DNA of 18,338 nt, taken from CALGFH01 sp036003705. GTDB taxonomy: Bacteria > Actinomycetota > CALGFH01. Of this stretch, positions 7,539 to 13,936 are shown one piece after another (positions within the stretch are counted from its first letter, which is position 1; the number at the start of each line of letters is the position of its first letter). Made by a program: the position numbers and the translations under genes. The notes beneath the pieces were generated by a model. That model was given only the letters and a program-made list of their open reading frames with translations. It did no database searches and had not been told where the DNA came from. Where the stretch lies: contig DASYSE010000049.1 in the NCBI GenBank assembly GCA_036003705.1, positions 1 through 18,338 on the forward strand, written 5' to 3'.

Positions 7539-8663
7539 GTGACCGTCACCAGGTTGGAGGTCGAACGGCGGCAGCCGGCGCCCGTGCCCGGCCGGCACGA
7601 GCGTCCCCGTGAACCGGAGGTGTCGCCGGAGCCACCGGCCAAGCCCCTGAGCAGGACCGCCCGCCGGGCCGCGGCCGAGGACGCCAAGCTGCTGGCTGCG
7701 CTGCGGCTGCTGTTCTCCAACCCGTCGCTGTACCCGCGGGTGTTCTATCTGGCGCTGGGGTTCGCGGCGATCACCTCCCTCGGGGTCGCGCTCGCCGGGG
7801 CGGTGCCGCTGCCCTACGGGCTCAGGTACGCGGTGCTGCCGGCCATGGCCGTGCTGGTCGTGCTCAGCTTCCGCCACCCGGCCTGGGGCAAGCGGGCCCT
7901 GCTCGGCCTGGTGGCCGGCATGATCGCCACCGGCGTCTACGATGTGCTGCGGCTCGGGCTGATGTACATGGGGCTCTGGGGCGACCCCATCCCGAGCATC
8001 GGCCGGCTCGCCCTGGCTGACCCCAACGCGGACCCGATCTGGGGCTACGTGTGGCGGTTCATCGGCAACGGCGGCGGCATGGGGCTGGCGTTCGCGATGC
8101 TGCCGTGGCGCGGGATCCGCCTTGGCATCGCCTACGGGTCGGCGATCTGCCTGGGCCTGCTCGCCCTGCTCTACTTCTGGCCGGTCGCCCAGGCCCATTT
8201 CTTCCCCCTGACCGCGTCGACCGCGACCGGGGCCATGGCCGGCCACTGGCTCTACGGCGCGGTCCTGGGATGGCTCACCGCCCGCTGGCTGCCACCGGTC
8301 GGCCGGCGTCGCCGGCGCCCGGCCCGCGAGCGCGGCCGCCAGGACGCCCGCACGGCGACCGTCCTGGTCGCCGTGCCCGACCCGGTCGACGGCCACGCCA
8401 AGGCCACCGGTCCCGACCTGGCCATCCCCGGCGGCCGGCTGACCTCCGACGAGCTCCAGGCCGTCAGGTGCACCCTGCAGCAGCCCCCGCGGGCCCACGG
8501 GTTCGCCACCGACCAGTGGACCCTGCGCCGGGTCGCCCTGGTGGTGGAACGCGCGACCGGCGTCCGCGGCTGGCAGCCCGCCGAGCTCAGTTCCCTGCTC
8601 GAGGTCCTCGACCTCCACCTCCCCCTGCGCGACCGGCCCGGCTCAAGGACACCGGCCTCCTAG
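7539..8663 (+). CDS. Multi-pass membrane protein with IS630-like winged-helix tail
   Basis: This 374-aa protein starts at GTG 7539 with GAAGGAG 9 nt upstream. Residues 1-45 are a Pro/Arg-rich, presumably cytoplasmic tail. Hydrophobic segments at ~68-90, 93-111, 119-144, 175-189, 193-217 and 233-250 indicate about five or six membrane helices. An Arg-rich stop-transfer stretch (GRRRRR, 255-260) and a linker follow. Residues ~300-360 read LTSDELQAVRCTLQQ ... GFATDQWTLRRVALVVERATG, which resembles the winged helix-turn-helix found before the DDE domain of IS630-family transposases (pattern GFxTDxWTLxRVAxxIExxFGV). There is no DDE domain, so this is not a transposase. I do not recognise the membrane domain. 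A membrane-tethered DNA-binding or interaction module is an inference. The gene is monocistronic and convergent with the TSUP gene. Confidence 0.82.
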   Translation: MTVTRLEVERRQPAPVPGRHERPREPEVSPEPPAKPLSRTARRAAAEDAKLLAALRLLFSNPSLYPRVFYLALGFAAITSLGVALAGAVPLPYGLRYAVLPAMAVLVVLSFRHPAWGKRALLGLVAGMIATGVYDVLRLGLMYMGLWGDPIPSIGRLALADPNADPIWGYVWRFIGNGGGMGLAFAMLPWRGIRLGIAYGSAICLGLLALLYFWPVAQAHFFPLTASTATGAMAGHWLYGAVLGWLTARWLPPVGRRRRRPARERGRQDARTATVLVAVPDPVDGHAKATGPDLAIPGGRLTSDELQAVRCTLQQPPRAHGFATDQWTLRRVALVVERATGVRGWQPAELSSLLEVLDLHLPLRDRPGSRTPAS

Positions 8664-8682
8664 ACCACCCGGCGACCACCCG

Positions 8683-8722
8683 GCCGGCCCTCGCGCCCTC
8701 GCGGCCAGCCAGCCGGGCCGGC
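8683..8722. terminator. Possible hairpin between convergent genes
   Basis: GCCGGCCC (8683-8690) can pair with GGGCCGGC (8715-8722) across a 24-nt loop, in the 62-bp gap between two converging coding regions. The loop is long, there is no T-tract and such G/C words are common here, so the call rests mostly on position. Confidence 0.3.
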
Positions 8723-8725
8723 GGA

Positions 8726-9484
8726 CTATCCTGCGGCGGCCGCGTCGATCCCCAGCTTGATGGCCAGGCCAAGGCCGAGCAGGGCGATCGCGACCCTTAG
8801 GCGGTCGCCGGGCAGCCGACGCACCAGGCCCGGCCCGAGTCCGCCGCCGAGCAGGAAGCCGGCGGCCAGTGGGGCCGCCGCGGCCCAGCGGACCGGGCCG
8901 AACACGGCGAAGCCGACCGCGGCCACGGCGTTGGCCAGCCCGAGGGCGACGTTGCGGGCGGCGACCAGCCTGGCCAACGGCTCGGCGACCGACACCGTGA
9001 GCAGAGCGAGCAGCACCACCCCGGCGGCCGCCCCGAAGTAGCCGCCGTACACGCCGACGGCGAACACCCCGACCAGCACCAGCGGGTTGCGCTCGTCGAC
9101 CACGCCACCGGTGAGCCGCGTCACTCCCGGCTGCAGCAGCAGGACCCCGGAGGCCGCGCCGATCAGCACGGGCACCAGCAGCTCGAAGACCTCAGGGGGG
9201 GTCGACAGCAGCAGCGCCGCCCCGGCGGCGCCGCCAACCGCGGTGACCAGCGCCAGCCGGCGCAGCCGGCCCGACTGGCCGACCAGCTCCCGGCGGGAGA
9301 ACGCCGACGCGCCGACTGTGTACAGCACCAGCGAGACCGTGTTGGTGACGTTGGCGGTCAGCGCGGGCAGGCCCACCGCGAGCAGGGCGGGATAGGACAC
9401 CAGCGACGCCAGGCCGGCGACCGAGCCGGCGACGCCGGCGAGGACGCCGGCAACCAGGAGAAGGACCACGTCAACGGCGCTCAC
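8726..9484 (-). CDS. TSUP-family (TauE/SafE) membrane transporter
   Basis: This is a 252-aa, almost wholly hydrophobic protein with the two-fold repeat of the TSUP family (sulfite exporter TauE/SafE, COG0730). The first half has AGVAGSVAGLASLVSYPALL followed by ANVTNTVSLV. The second has YGGYFGAAAGVVLLALLTVS and then ARNVALGLANAVAAV. The length fits the family's usual ~250 residues, with about eight helices. Members export or import sulfite, sulfonates, sulfoacetate or related organic anions; the substrate here cannot be told. The GTG at 9484 was chosen because upstream codons are Arg-rich, hydrophilic and overlap the GGDEF gene. A TAGAAT box ends 7 nt before it, suggesting a leaderless message. 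The start also overlaps, as GTGA, the stop of a 31-codon ORF, so coupling to the diguanylate cyclase gene is possible. Confidence 0.9.
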   Translation of the reverse strand: MSAVDVVLLLVAGVLAGVAGSVAGLASLVSYPALLAVGLPALTANVTNTVSLVLYTVGASAFSRRELVGQSGRLRRLALVTAVGGAAGAALLLSTPPEVFELLVPVLIGAASGVLLLQPGVTRLTGGVVDERNPLVLVGVFAVGVYGGYFGAAAGVVLLALLTVSVAEPLARLVAARNVALGLANAVAAVGFAVFGPVRWAAAAPLAAGFLLGGGLGPGLVRRLPGDRLRVAIALLGLGLAIKLGIDAAAAG

Positions 9485-9576
9485 CGAGCCGATTCTACGG
9501 TGACGCGAGCCGCTCCCGCCTCTGCACCGTCGGCGACGCTGTGGACGGCGACCAGCCGCCCGGCTTCGAGGATCAT
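9481..9576 (-). CDS. Possible 31-aa coupling ORF between the GGDEF and TSUP genes
   Basis: On the minus strand, the GGDEF gene's stop overlaps an ATG as ATGA (9576-9573). This opens 31 codons (MILEAGRLVAVHSVADGAEA...) ending in a TGA that overlaps the TSUP GTG as GTGA (9484-9481). Back-to-back 4-nt overlaps are a hallmark of translational coupling. The peptide has no known motif and no separate ribosome-binding site, and a leaderless promoter for the TSUP gene may lie inside it. It may be real, may be a scanning bridge, or may be chance. Confidence 0.3.
   Translation of the reverse strand: MILEAGRLVAVHSVADGAEAGAARVTVESAR
9492..9497 (-). promoter_or_regulatory. Putative -10 box for leaderless TSUP transcript
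   Basis: On the minus strand TAGAAT (5 of 6 matches to TATAAT) ends 7 nt before the GTG at 9484, placing a transcription start at or next to the start codon. No Shine-Dalgarno is visible. The -35 is not convincing. Confidence 0.4.
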
Positions 9577-11108
9577 CTCGTCGGTGTATAGGACGCCGAT
9601 GCTGTACCGGCGGTGCGGTCGGCGCAGCATCGGTTGCGGCCGCTCTCCTTGGCCGAGTACAGGGCCCGGTCGGCCCGTGCGACCAGCTCGGCCCCATCCT
9701 CGCGGGTGTCCCAGACGGCAACGCCGATGGAGCAGGTCCCTTCGGGCTGTGCGGTCCGGAGCCGGTTGGAGATCTCCATGGCGTCGTCCAGCCGGCAGTC
9801 GGGCAGCAGCACCGCGAACTCCTCCCCGCCGTACCGGGCCAGCAGGTCGGTCTTGCGCAGCCGGCTCCGCCAGGCCGCGGCGGCCGCCTTCAGCAGACGA
9901 TCCCCTGCCTGGTGGCCGTGCCGGTCGTTGTACGCCTTGAAATGGTCGAGGTCGATCAGGGCGACACACATCGCCTGGCCGGAGCGCGCGGCCCTGGCCA
10001 GCGCCCGTGACAGCTCGTCGTCCCAGCTCCTCCGGTTGGCCACCCCGGTGAGGCCGTCGGTACGGGCCAGGCGCCCGACCTCCTGATAGAGGGCGCCAAC
10101 CTGGGCCAGCAACCACAGCAGGGCGCCGAGCATGAGGCTGACCGCGATCCCGGCGCCGAGCACCCGCGGGGCCGCGATGGTGCGTTCGGTCAGGATCGAG
10201 TTGCCCGGCAAGGGGGCGTAGCGCATCACGAGCCTGCGCCCCCCGAAGGTGAAGGACTCGGTCCGCACGTCGGGCCCTTCGGCGCGGAAGCCGGATGGGA
10301 AGCTGGCGACCAGGCTGCGCGGGCCGACCTCCTCGTCGTGCAGCTCCACCCCGGTGACCGGCTGCGACGTGCGCAGCGCCGCCTCGAGGAAGTCCTCGGC
10401 CCTGAACCGGCCGGAGGCCCAGCCGAGAAGCTCCGCGTCGCGATGCACGGGCACGAACAGCTCGAACGCGACCGGGCGTCGCGCCTTCGGCAGCCCCAGG
10501 TCGTCCGGGAGCGTCGTCTGACCGCTCATGGTGGTCCGGGCGGTGTCGCGGGCCTGCTCGAGGTTGGCCAGGATGCTCGGGGTGGCACGAGCGTCGAGCC
10601 CGAGGGTCGAAGCGAACAGGCCGGTCGGGTAGGTGTACACGGTGACGTAGTAGACGGGCCGCCTGCCCGGCGGCCTGATGGTGAACCCGCGCGCTCCGTT
10701 CCTACGTTCCCGGGTCACGAACTCCGCTGCCTGGTCGCCTGGGACCACCGTTCGCCAGCTGATCCCCTGCAGCCCGGGGTAGCGCTGCCCAAGTTCGAGG
10801 GTGTGGGCGAAGATCCGGAATTCGGTGCGGCTGACCTCGTCCGAGGCCAGCCACAGGGAGCGTGCCGCCTGCAGGGCGTTCTCGTACTGGCGCAACGCGG
10901 AGCTGATCGTGGCCGTCCGTGACGCGGCTCCGCGGTCCAGCCGCTCGTCGCGCTCCCTGGTCACGGTGCGCTGCCATCCCTGGGCGATCCAGGCCGACGC
11001 CACCACCCCGACCAGCGCAACGGCAACGGCCGCGAGTCGAAGCACGGCAGCCGAGGTTCCCGCCCGGCGCCGCCGGGCGGACCAACGTCGGTACCGGGCG
11101 GCGACCAT
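9573..11108 (-). CDS. Membrane-anchored diguanylate cyclase (CHASE-like sensor, GGDEF)
   Basis: This 511-aa protein begins MVAARYRRWS from ATG 11108. One membrane helix lies at ~22-42 and a second at ~318-340. They flank an extracytoplasmic region of ~275 residues whose sequence (SALRQYENALQAARSLW, then QRYPGLQGISW and a YPTG segment) resembles CHASE sensor domains. The C-terminal GGDEF domain carries DGLTGVANRRSWD (351-363), the IDLDHFKAYND metal/substrate stretch (385-395), the active-site GGEEF (427-431) and a complete inhibitory RxxD I-site (R418-D421), five residues before it. It should make c-di-GMP from two GTP, under ligand control from outside the membrane and product feedback. No EAL domain is present. 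The ligand is unknown. Frame alone extends far upstream, but the membrane helix and the gap before the methyltransferase gene fix the start. The gene may be co-transcribed with the TSUP exporter. Confidence 0.92.
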   Translation of the reverse strand: MVAARYRRWSARRRRAGTSAAVLRLAAVAVALVGVVASAWIAQGWQRTVTRERDERLDRGAASRTATISSALRQYENALQAARSLWLASDEVSRTEFRIFAHTLELGQRYPGLQGISWRTVVPGDQAAEFVTRERRNGARGFTIRPPGRRPVYYVTVYTYPTGLFASTLGLDARATPSILANLEQARDTARTTMSGQTTLPDDLGLPKARRPVAFELFVPVHRDAELLGWASGRFRAEDFLEAALRTSQPVTGVELHDEEVGPRSLVASFPSGFRAEGPDVRTESFTFGGRRLVMRYAPLPGNSILTERTIAAPRVLGAGIAVSLMLGALLWLLAQVGALYQEVGRLARTDGLTGVANRRSWDDELSRALARAARSGQAMCVALIDLDHFKAYNDRHGHQAGDRLLKAAAAAWRSRLRKTDLLARYGGEEFAVLLPDCRLDDAMEISNRLRTAQPEGTCSIGVAVWDTREDGAELVARADRALYSAKESGRNRCCADRTAGTASASYTPTR

Positions 11109-11318
11109 GCCTACCGTATCGACCAGACCCGGAGCCGGCTCAAGCGTCCGGCGGGAAGCCGACCAGGTCCGCTCGAACGGGCGGCGCCTACCATCGGGCC
11201 TCCCGTCGAGCGCCGCAAGCTGCGCCGCTCTCGTTTGGATCGCGCCCTCCGGGATAGATGACGAGTTCAAGCCCCTTGTGCAAGTATCGGGCCGACGCGA
11301 CCACCCGGGGGGGCAGCG

Positions 11319-12152
11319 ATGGAGGTGCAGCAGCACACGGCGGCCGAGCTCTACCTCGACCTGCTGAAGAAATGCCTGACCCGCTACCTGTTCGGCGAGA
11401 GCTACGTGCCGGTCGTCCCCCGGCGGGGGACCGTCAGCCATGTCCTCTTCCAGCCGGTGCGGCGCTGGCTGGCCGGCAAGGACATGGAGGTCATCCGGCA
11501 CGTCCCGTTCGACCAGCAGGGAAGGGCGGAAGGACGCGACTGGCCGGCCCGGGCCGAGAGCATGGCCGGGCTGAAGCGGCTCGACAACCTCCAGTTCTGC
11601 GTCACCGACGTGCTCCGGCGCGGGGTGCCGGGGGACCTGATCGAGACCGGGGCCTGGCGGGGCGGGGTCACCATCTTCATGCGGGCGATCCTGGAGGCCT
11701 ACGGCGATCCCGACCGCCGGGTGTGGGTGGCCGACTCCTTCCAGGGTCTGCCCAAGCCGGACCCGGAGCGCTGGCCGGCCGAGGCCGGCGACCAGCACTG
11801 GACCATGGAGCAGCTGGCCGTGCCGCTGGAGGAGGTGCAGGCCAACTTCGCCCGCTACGGCTTGCTCGACGAACGGGTCCGGTTCCTCCCCGGCTGGTTC
11901 AAGGACACCCTGCCGACGGCCCCGATCGAGCGGCTGGCCGTGCTGCGACTGGACGGCGACATGTACGGCTCGACCATGGAGGCGCTGGACGCCCTCTATC
12001 CCAAGCTGTCGGTGGGCGGCTATGTGATCGTCGACGACTACGGTGCCATCCCCCAGTGCAAGGAGGCGGTGACCGACTTCCGCACCGCCAACGGCATCAT
12101 CGACCCGATGGAGCCGGTGGACTGGACCGGCGTCTGCTGGCAGCGCTCCTGA
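11319..12152 (+). CDS. TylF/MycF-like SAM- and metal-dependent O-methyltransferase
   Basis: This 277-aa protein matches the macrocin O-methyltransferase (TylF/MycF/NovP) family. It has a helical N-terminus with a lid-like region and a SAM-binding ETGAWRGGVTIFMRA at 109-123. VWVADSFQGLPKPD (135-148) carries the acidic residue expected to contact SAM. LRLDGDMYGSTMEAL (209-223) and VGGYVIVDDYGA (232-243) supply the Asp residues (D212/D214, D239/D240) used in this family for Mg2+ and for the sugar hydroxyls. Known members methylate deoxysugar hydroxyls in antibiotics, but no glycosyltransferase, polyketide or deoxysugar gene is nearby, so the substrate is open (cell-envelope sugar or small glycoside). 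The ATG at 11319 follows a GGGGGG stretch that could act as a weak ribosome-binding site. It is divergent from the GGDEF gene, with the DUF2071 gene 30 nt downstream. Confidence 0.92.
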   Translation: MEVQQHTAAELYLDLLKKCLTRYLFGESYVPVVPRRGTVSHVLFQPVRRWLAGKDMEVIRHVPFDQQGRAEGRDWPARAESMAGLKRLDNLQFCVTDVLRRGVPGDLIETGAWRGGVTIFMRAILEAYGDPDRRVWVADSFQGLPKPDPERWPAEAGDQHWTMEQLAVPLEEVQANFARYGLLDERVRFLPGWFKDTLPTAPIERLAVLRLDGDMYGSTMEALDALYPKLSVGGYVIVDDYGAIPQCKEAVTDFRTANGIIDPMEPVDWTGVCWQRS

Positions 12153-12169
12153 CACCGAGGCGCATCCGG

Positions 12170-12175
12170 CAGACT
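12170..12175 (+). promoter_or_regulatory. Weak -10-like box before the DUF2071 gene
   Basis: CAGACT stands 7 nt before the ATG at 12183, the spacing seen in leaderless starts, and no ribosome-binding site is visible. It matches TATAAT at only 3 of 6 positions. Read-through from the methyltransferase gene 30 nt upstream is an alternative. Confidence 0.25.
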
Positions 12176-12182
12176 GCCGGGT

Positions 12183-12902
12183 ATGGACGCGCCGCCCGCT
12201 CCGCCGGTCTCCCGGCCGCTGATGCTCCACCGCTGGAGCGCGGTGACCTTCCTGCACTGGCCGTACCGGCCGGAGGTGGTCCAGCGGCTGCTTCCCCAGG
12301 GCCTCGAGGTCGAGACGGCCGACGGGATGGCCTGGGTCGGCCTGGTCCCGTTTCGCATGGAGGACGTCCGGCTGCCCGGCCTGCCGCCGCTGCCGTGGGC
12401 ATCCCGGTTCCCGGAGACCAACGTGCGCACCTACGTCCGCGATGCCAGTGGCCGGCCGGGCATCTGGTTCTTCTCGCTGGACGCCGCCCGCCTCGGCGCG
12501 GTCGTCGCCGCCAGGGTCGGCTACGGGCTCCCGTACTTCTGGAGCGCGATGTCGGTCCGGCTCGACGGTGACCGCGTGAGCTACCGCAGCCGACGCCGCC
12601 GGCCAGGACCGCCCGGCGTCGGCTGCCGGGCCGTTGTCCAGGTCGAGGCCGCCTCCGACCAGGACGCGCCCGGCGCGCTCGACCATTTCCTCACCGCCCG
12701 CTTCCGGCTGTACACGGTGATCGCCGGCCGCATCGCCTACGCCGACGCCGAGCACCCGGCCTGGTCGCTGACCGGGGCCCGGCTGCTCGATCTCGAGGAC
12801 GACCTGGTCGCGGCGGCTGGCCTGCCGAGGCCCGACCAGGCCCCGCTGGTCCACTACTCGCCCGGCGTCCAGGTCCGGATCGGGCGGTGGCGGTTCGCTT
12901 AG
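12183..12902 (+). CDS. YqjF-family (DUF2071) protein
   Basis: This 239-aa protein has the layout of the YqjF/DUF2071 family (COG3361). It has an early MLHRWSAVTFLHWPY (14-28), then a PEVVQRLLPQGLEVET segment. WVGLVPFRMEDVRLPG (51-66) follows, then FPETNVRTYVRDASGRPGIW (76-95), and FFSLDAARLGAVVAAR. LYTVIAGRI.YADAEHPAW lies near the C-terminus. The fold is related to acetoacetate decarboxylase-like beta barrels, but the biochemical role of the family is not established. The protein is cytoplasmic, with no signal peptide or membrane helix. It is about the family's usual length. It follows the methyltransferase gene by 30 nt on the same strand and may be co-transcribed or have its own start site. 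Only 21 bp separate it from the convergent receiver gene. Confidence 0.88.
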   Translation: MDAPPAPPVSRPLMLHRWSAVTFLHWPYRPEVVQRLLPQGLEVETADGMAWVGLVPFRMEDVRLPGLPPLPWASRFPETNVRTYVRDASGRPGIWFFSLDAARLGAVVAARVGYGLPYFWSAMSVRLDGDRVSYRSRRRRPGPPGVGCRAVVQVEAASDQDAPGALDHFLTARFRLYTVIAGRIAYADAEHPAWSLTGARLLDLEDDLVAAAGLPRPDQAPLVHYSPGVQVRIGRWRFA

Positions 12903-12923
12903 ACCAGCGCGGACCCCGGGGAG

Positions 12924-13292
12924 CTAGGGGCGCAGGCGGTCCTTGACCCTGGAGACCAGGTCGGCGGGATCGAAGGGCTTGGTGACCCAGTCGTCGGCGC
13001 CGGCGGTGAAGGCCATCGCCCGGTCGGCCGCAAGCGACTGGGCGGTCAGCATGATCACCGGGATGGGGCTGCCCAGCTGCTGGTCCCGCAGCCTCGAGCA
13101 GACCTCGTAGCCATCCATGCGCGGCATCATCGTGTCGAGCAGGATGAGGCTCGGCTGCGCGTCGAGGGCCTTGTCGAGCGCGTCCTGGCCGTCGTTGGCG
13201 ACGATCACCTCGAAGCCCTCGAGGCGTAGGTTGAGTGCGACGAACCGGACGATGTCCCGGTCGTCGTCCGCGATCAGCACCACGTCGCCCAT
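12924..13292 (-). CDS. Stand-alone response-regulator receiver domain
   Basis: This 122-aa protein consists of a single REC domain of the CheY type. The acidic triad is D9-D10-D11, the phospho-acceptor is D53 (LILLDTMMPRMDGYE), the switch residue is T83 (VIMLTAQS) and the conserved lysine is K105 (DWVTKPFDP). There is no output domain, so it should act by protein-protein contact or as a phosphorelay intermediate. No histidine kinase is in the window. The ATG at 13292 was chosen because MGDVVLIADDD is the canonical beginning; GGGA lies about 13-16 nt upstream. It lies 77 nt downstream of the NYN gene on the same strand, with a 13-bp palindrome between them, so it may have its own regulated promoter. 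The TMMP around the acceptor is slightly unusual but not disabling. Confidence 0.92.
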   Translation of the reverse strand: MGDVVLIADDDRDIVRFVALNLRLEGFEVIVANDGQDALDKALDAQPSLILLDTMMPRMDGYEVCSRLRDQQLGSPIPVIMLTAQSLAADRAMAFTAGADDWVTKPFDPADLVSRVKDRLRP

Positions 13293-13321
13293 GAGCTGGT
13301 CCCATTCCCAGTGCAGCGCGA

Positions 13322-13334
13322 CACCACGGTGGTG
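13322..13334. promoter_or_regulatory. 13-bp palindrome upstream of the receiver gene
   Basis: CACCAC-G-GTGGTG is a perfect 6-bp inverted repeat centred 36 nt upstream of the receiver ATG (13292) in the 77-bp gap after the NYN gene. A one-base spacer does not allow a hairpin loop, so a dimeric-repressor operator is more likely than a terminator. No cognate regulator is identifiable. Confidence 0.3.
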
Positions 13335-13369
13335 CAGCACACTCGCGGTTACAGGCGTCCGACCGGTCC

Positions 13370-13822
13370 CTACCGATACGGGTCGCTTGCAAGGACATGG
13401 TCGATCCGGCGGCGGAACCGGGACGACGGCTCGACCCCGGCCCCCAGCCGGCGCACCCGGTCGACCAGCTGCCGGTCCGAGGTCACCACCCTGAAGCGGT
13501 CCGGGGCCTGGTCGTCGGCGACCATGCGCACGATCTCGTCGTCGGCGGCGTTGCGGCCCCGCCGGGAGGCGAACGCCACCCCGACCGCGCCGTGCATGCC
13601 GACGGCGACGTCCGGAGGCCGGCGGTCGAACACGACCGTGACGTCGTCGCCGGTGGTGGAGGCGAATCGGTCCAGCTCCTCGATGAGGCGGCGCACGGCA
13701 CGGTCGGGGTTGTTCCACCACCGGTCAGGCCGGGAGCCGATCAGGTTCATGCCGTCGATCAGCCAGCGCGGCCGTGGTCGCTCGCCGGCTGTGTCGGGTG
13801 ACAGCTCGTGCCCGTGCCCCAT
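13370..13822 (-). CDS. YacP-like NYN-domain RNase
   Basis: This 150-aa protein carries the NYN/PIN-like fold of the YacP family. The signature RWLIDGMNLIGSRPDRWW (~19-36) contains the first catalytic Asp and the Asn of the motif. DDVTVVFDRRPPD (~58-70) supplies the second acidic strand. RRGRNAADDEIVRMV (~86-100) holds the paired Asp residues, and FRVVTSDRQL (~109-118) the last conserved Asp. Family members are Mg2+-dependent ribonucleases or RNA-binding proteins; Bacillus Rae1/YacP cleaves mRNA on the ribosome. The ATG at 13822 gives a short lead-in before the first strand. The frame is open to 13948, but that extension overlaps the regulator motif and is not family-like; a GTG five or six codons upstream is the alternative start. 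It is divergent from the broken LuxR gene and upstream of the receiver gene. Confidence 0.87.
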   Translation of the reverse strand: MGHGHELSPDTAGERPRPRWLIDGMNLIGSRPDRWWNNPDRAVRRLIEELDRFASTTGDDVTVVFDRRPPDVAVGMHGAVGVAFASRRGRNAADDEIVRMVADDQAPDRFRVVTSDRQLVDRVRRLGAGVEPSSRFRRRIDHVLASDPYR

Positions 13823-13828
13823 GACTCG

Positions 13829-13834
13829 ATCATG
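13829..13834 (-). promoter_or_regulatory. Putative -10 box for leaderless NYN transcript
   Basis: On the minus strand CATGAT (4 of 6 matches) ends 6 nt before the ATG at 13822, with no Shine-Dalgarno between. The -35 region is weak. Confidence 0.28.
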
Positions 13835-13913
13835 CACTACCCGTTCCCCGCCGGGTTCATCCTCCAGGGCTCGGGCGAGACGGCTGTCATGATGTGGTGA
13901 CACACCGCCACAG

Positions 13914-13936
13914 CTTGGGGGACGACTGACCACGGT
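13914..13936 (+). promoter_or_regulatory. Copy 1 of a shared motif at the start of the LuxR-type regulator gene
   Basis: CTTGGGG, then four bases, ACT, two bases and CCACGGT. The same string with one base fewer in the first gap stands at 15578-15599 after the regulator gene, and an inverted copy at 15613-15630. Its right end overlaps the regulator's GTG start (13935). Recurrence at both ends of a regulator/enzyme gene pair suggests a binding site for the encoded LuxR protein. GGGGGA inside it could also serve as a ribosome-binding site. Confidence 0.5.

Noticed and set aside
8600..8663. Insertion-sequence remnant at the 3' end of the membrane-protein gene
   Set aside because: The IS630-like similarity is limited to the HTH; no DDE motif, inverted repeat or target duplication was seen, and the frame is continuous from the membrane domain.
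11109..12854. 582-codon N-terminal extension of the GGDEF protein
   Set aside because: It lies antisense to the methyltransferase and DUF2071 genes; the membrane helix and CHASE-like region start right after the ATG at 11108.
13894..13929. 11-codon leader peptide (GTG GTG ACA ... GAC TGA) before the LuxR regulator
   Set aside because: Too short, no ribosome-binding site and no regulatory amino-acid run; the overlap with the shared motif is enough to explain any conservation.
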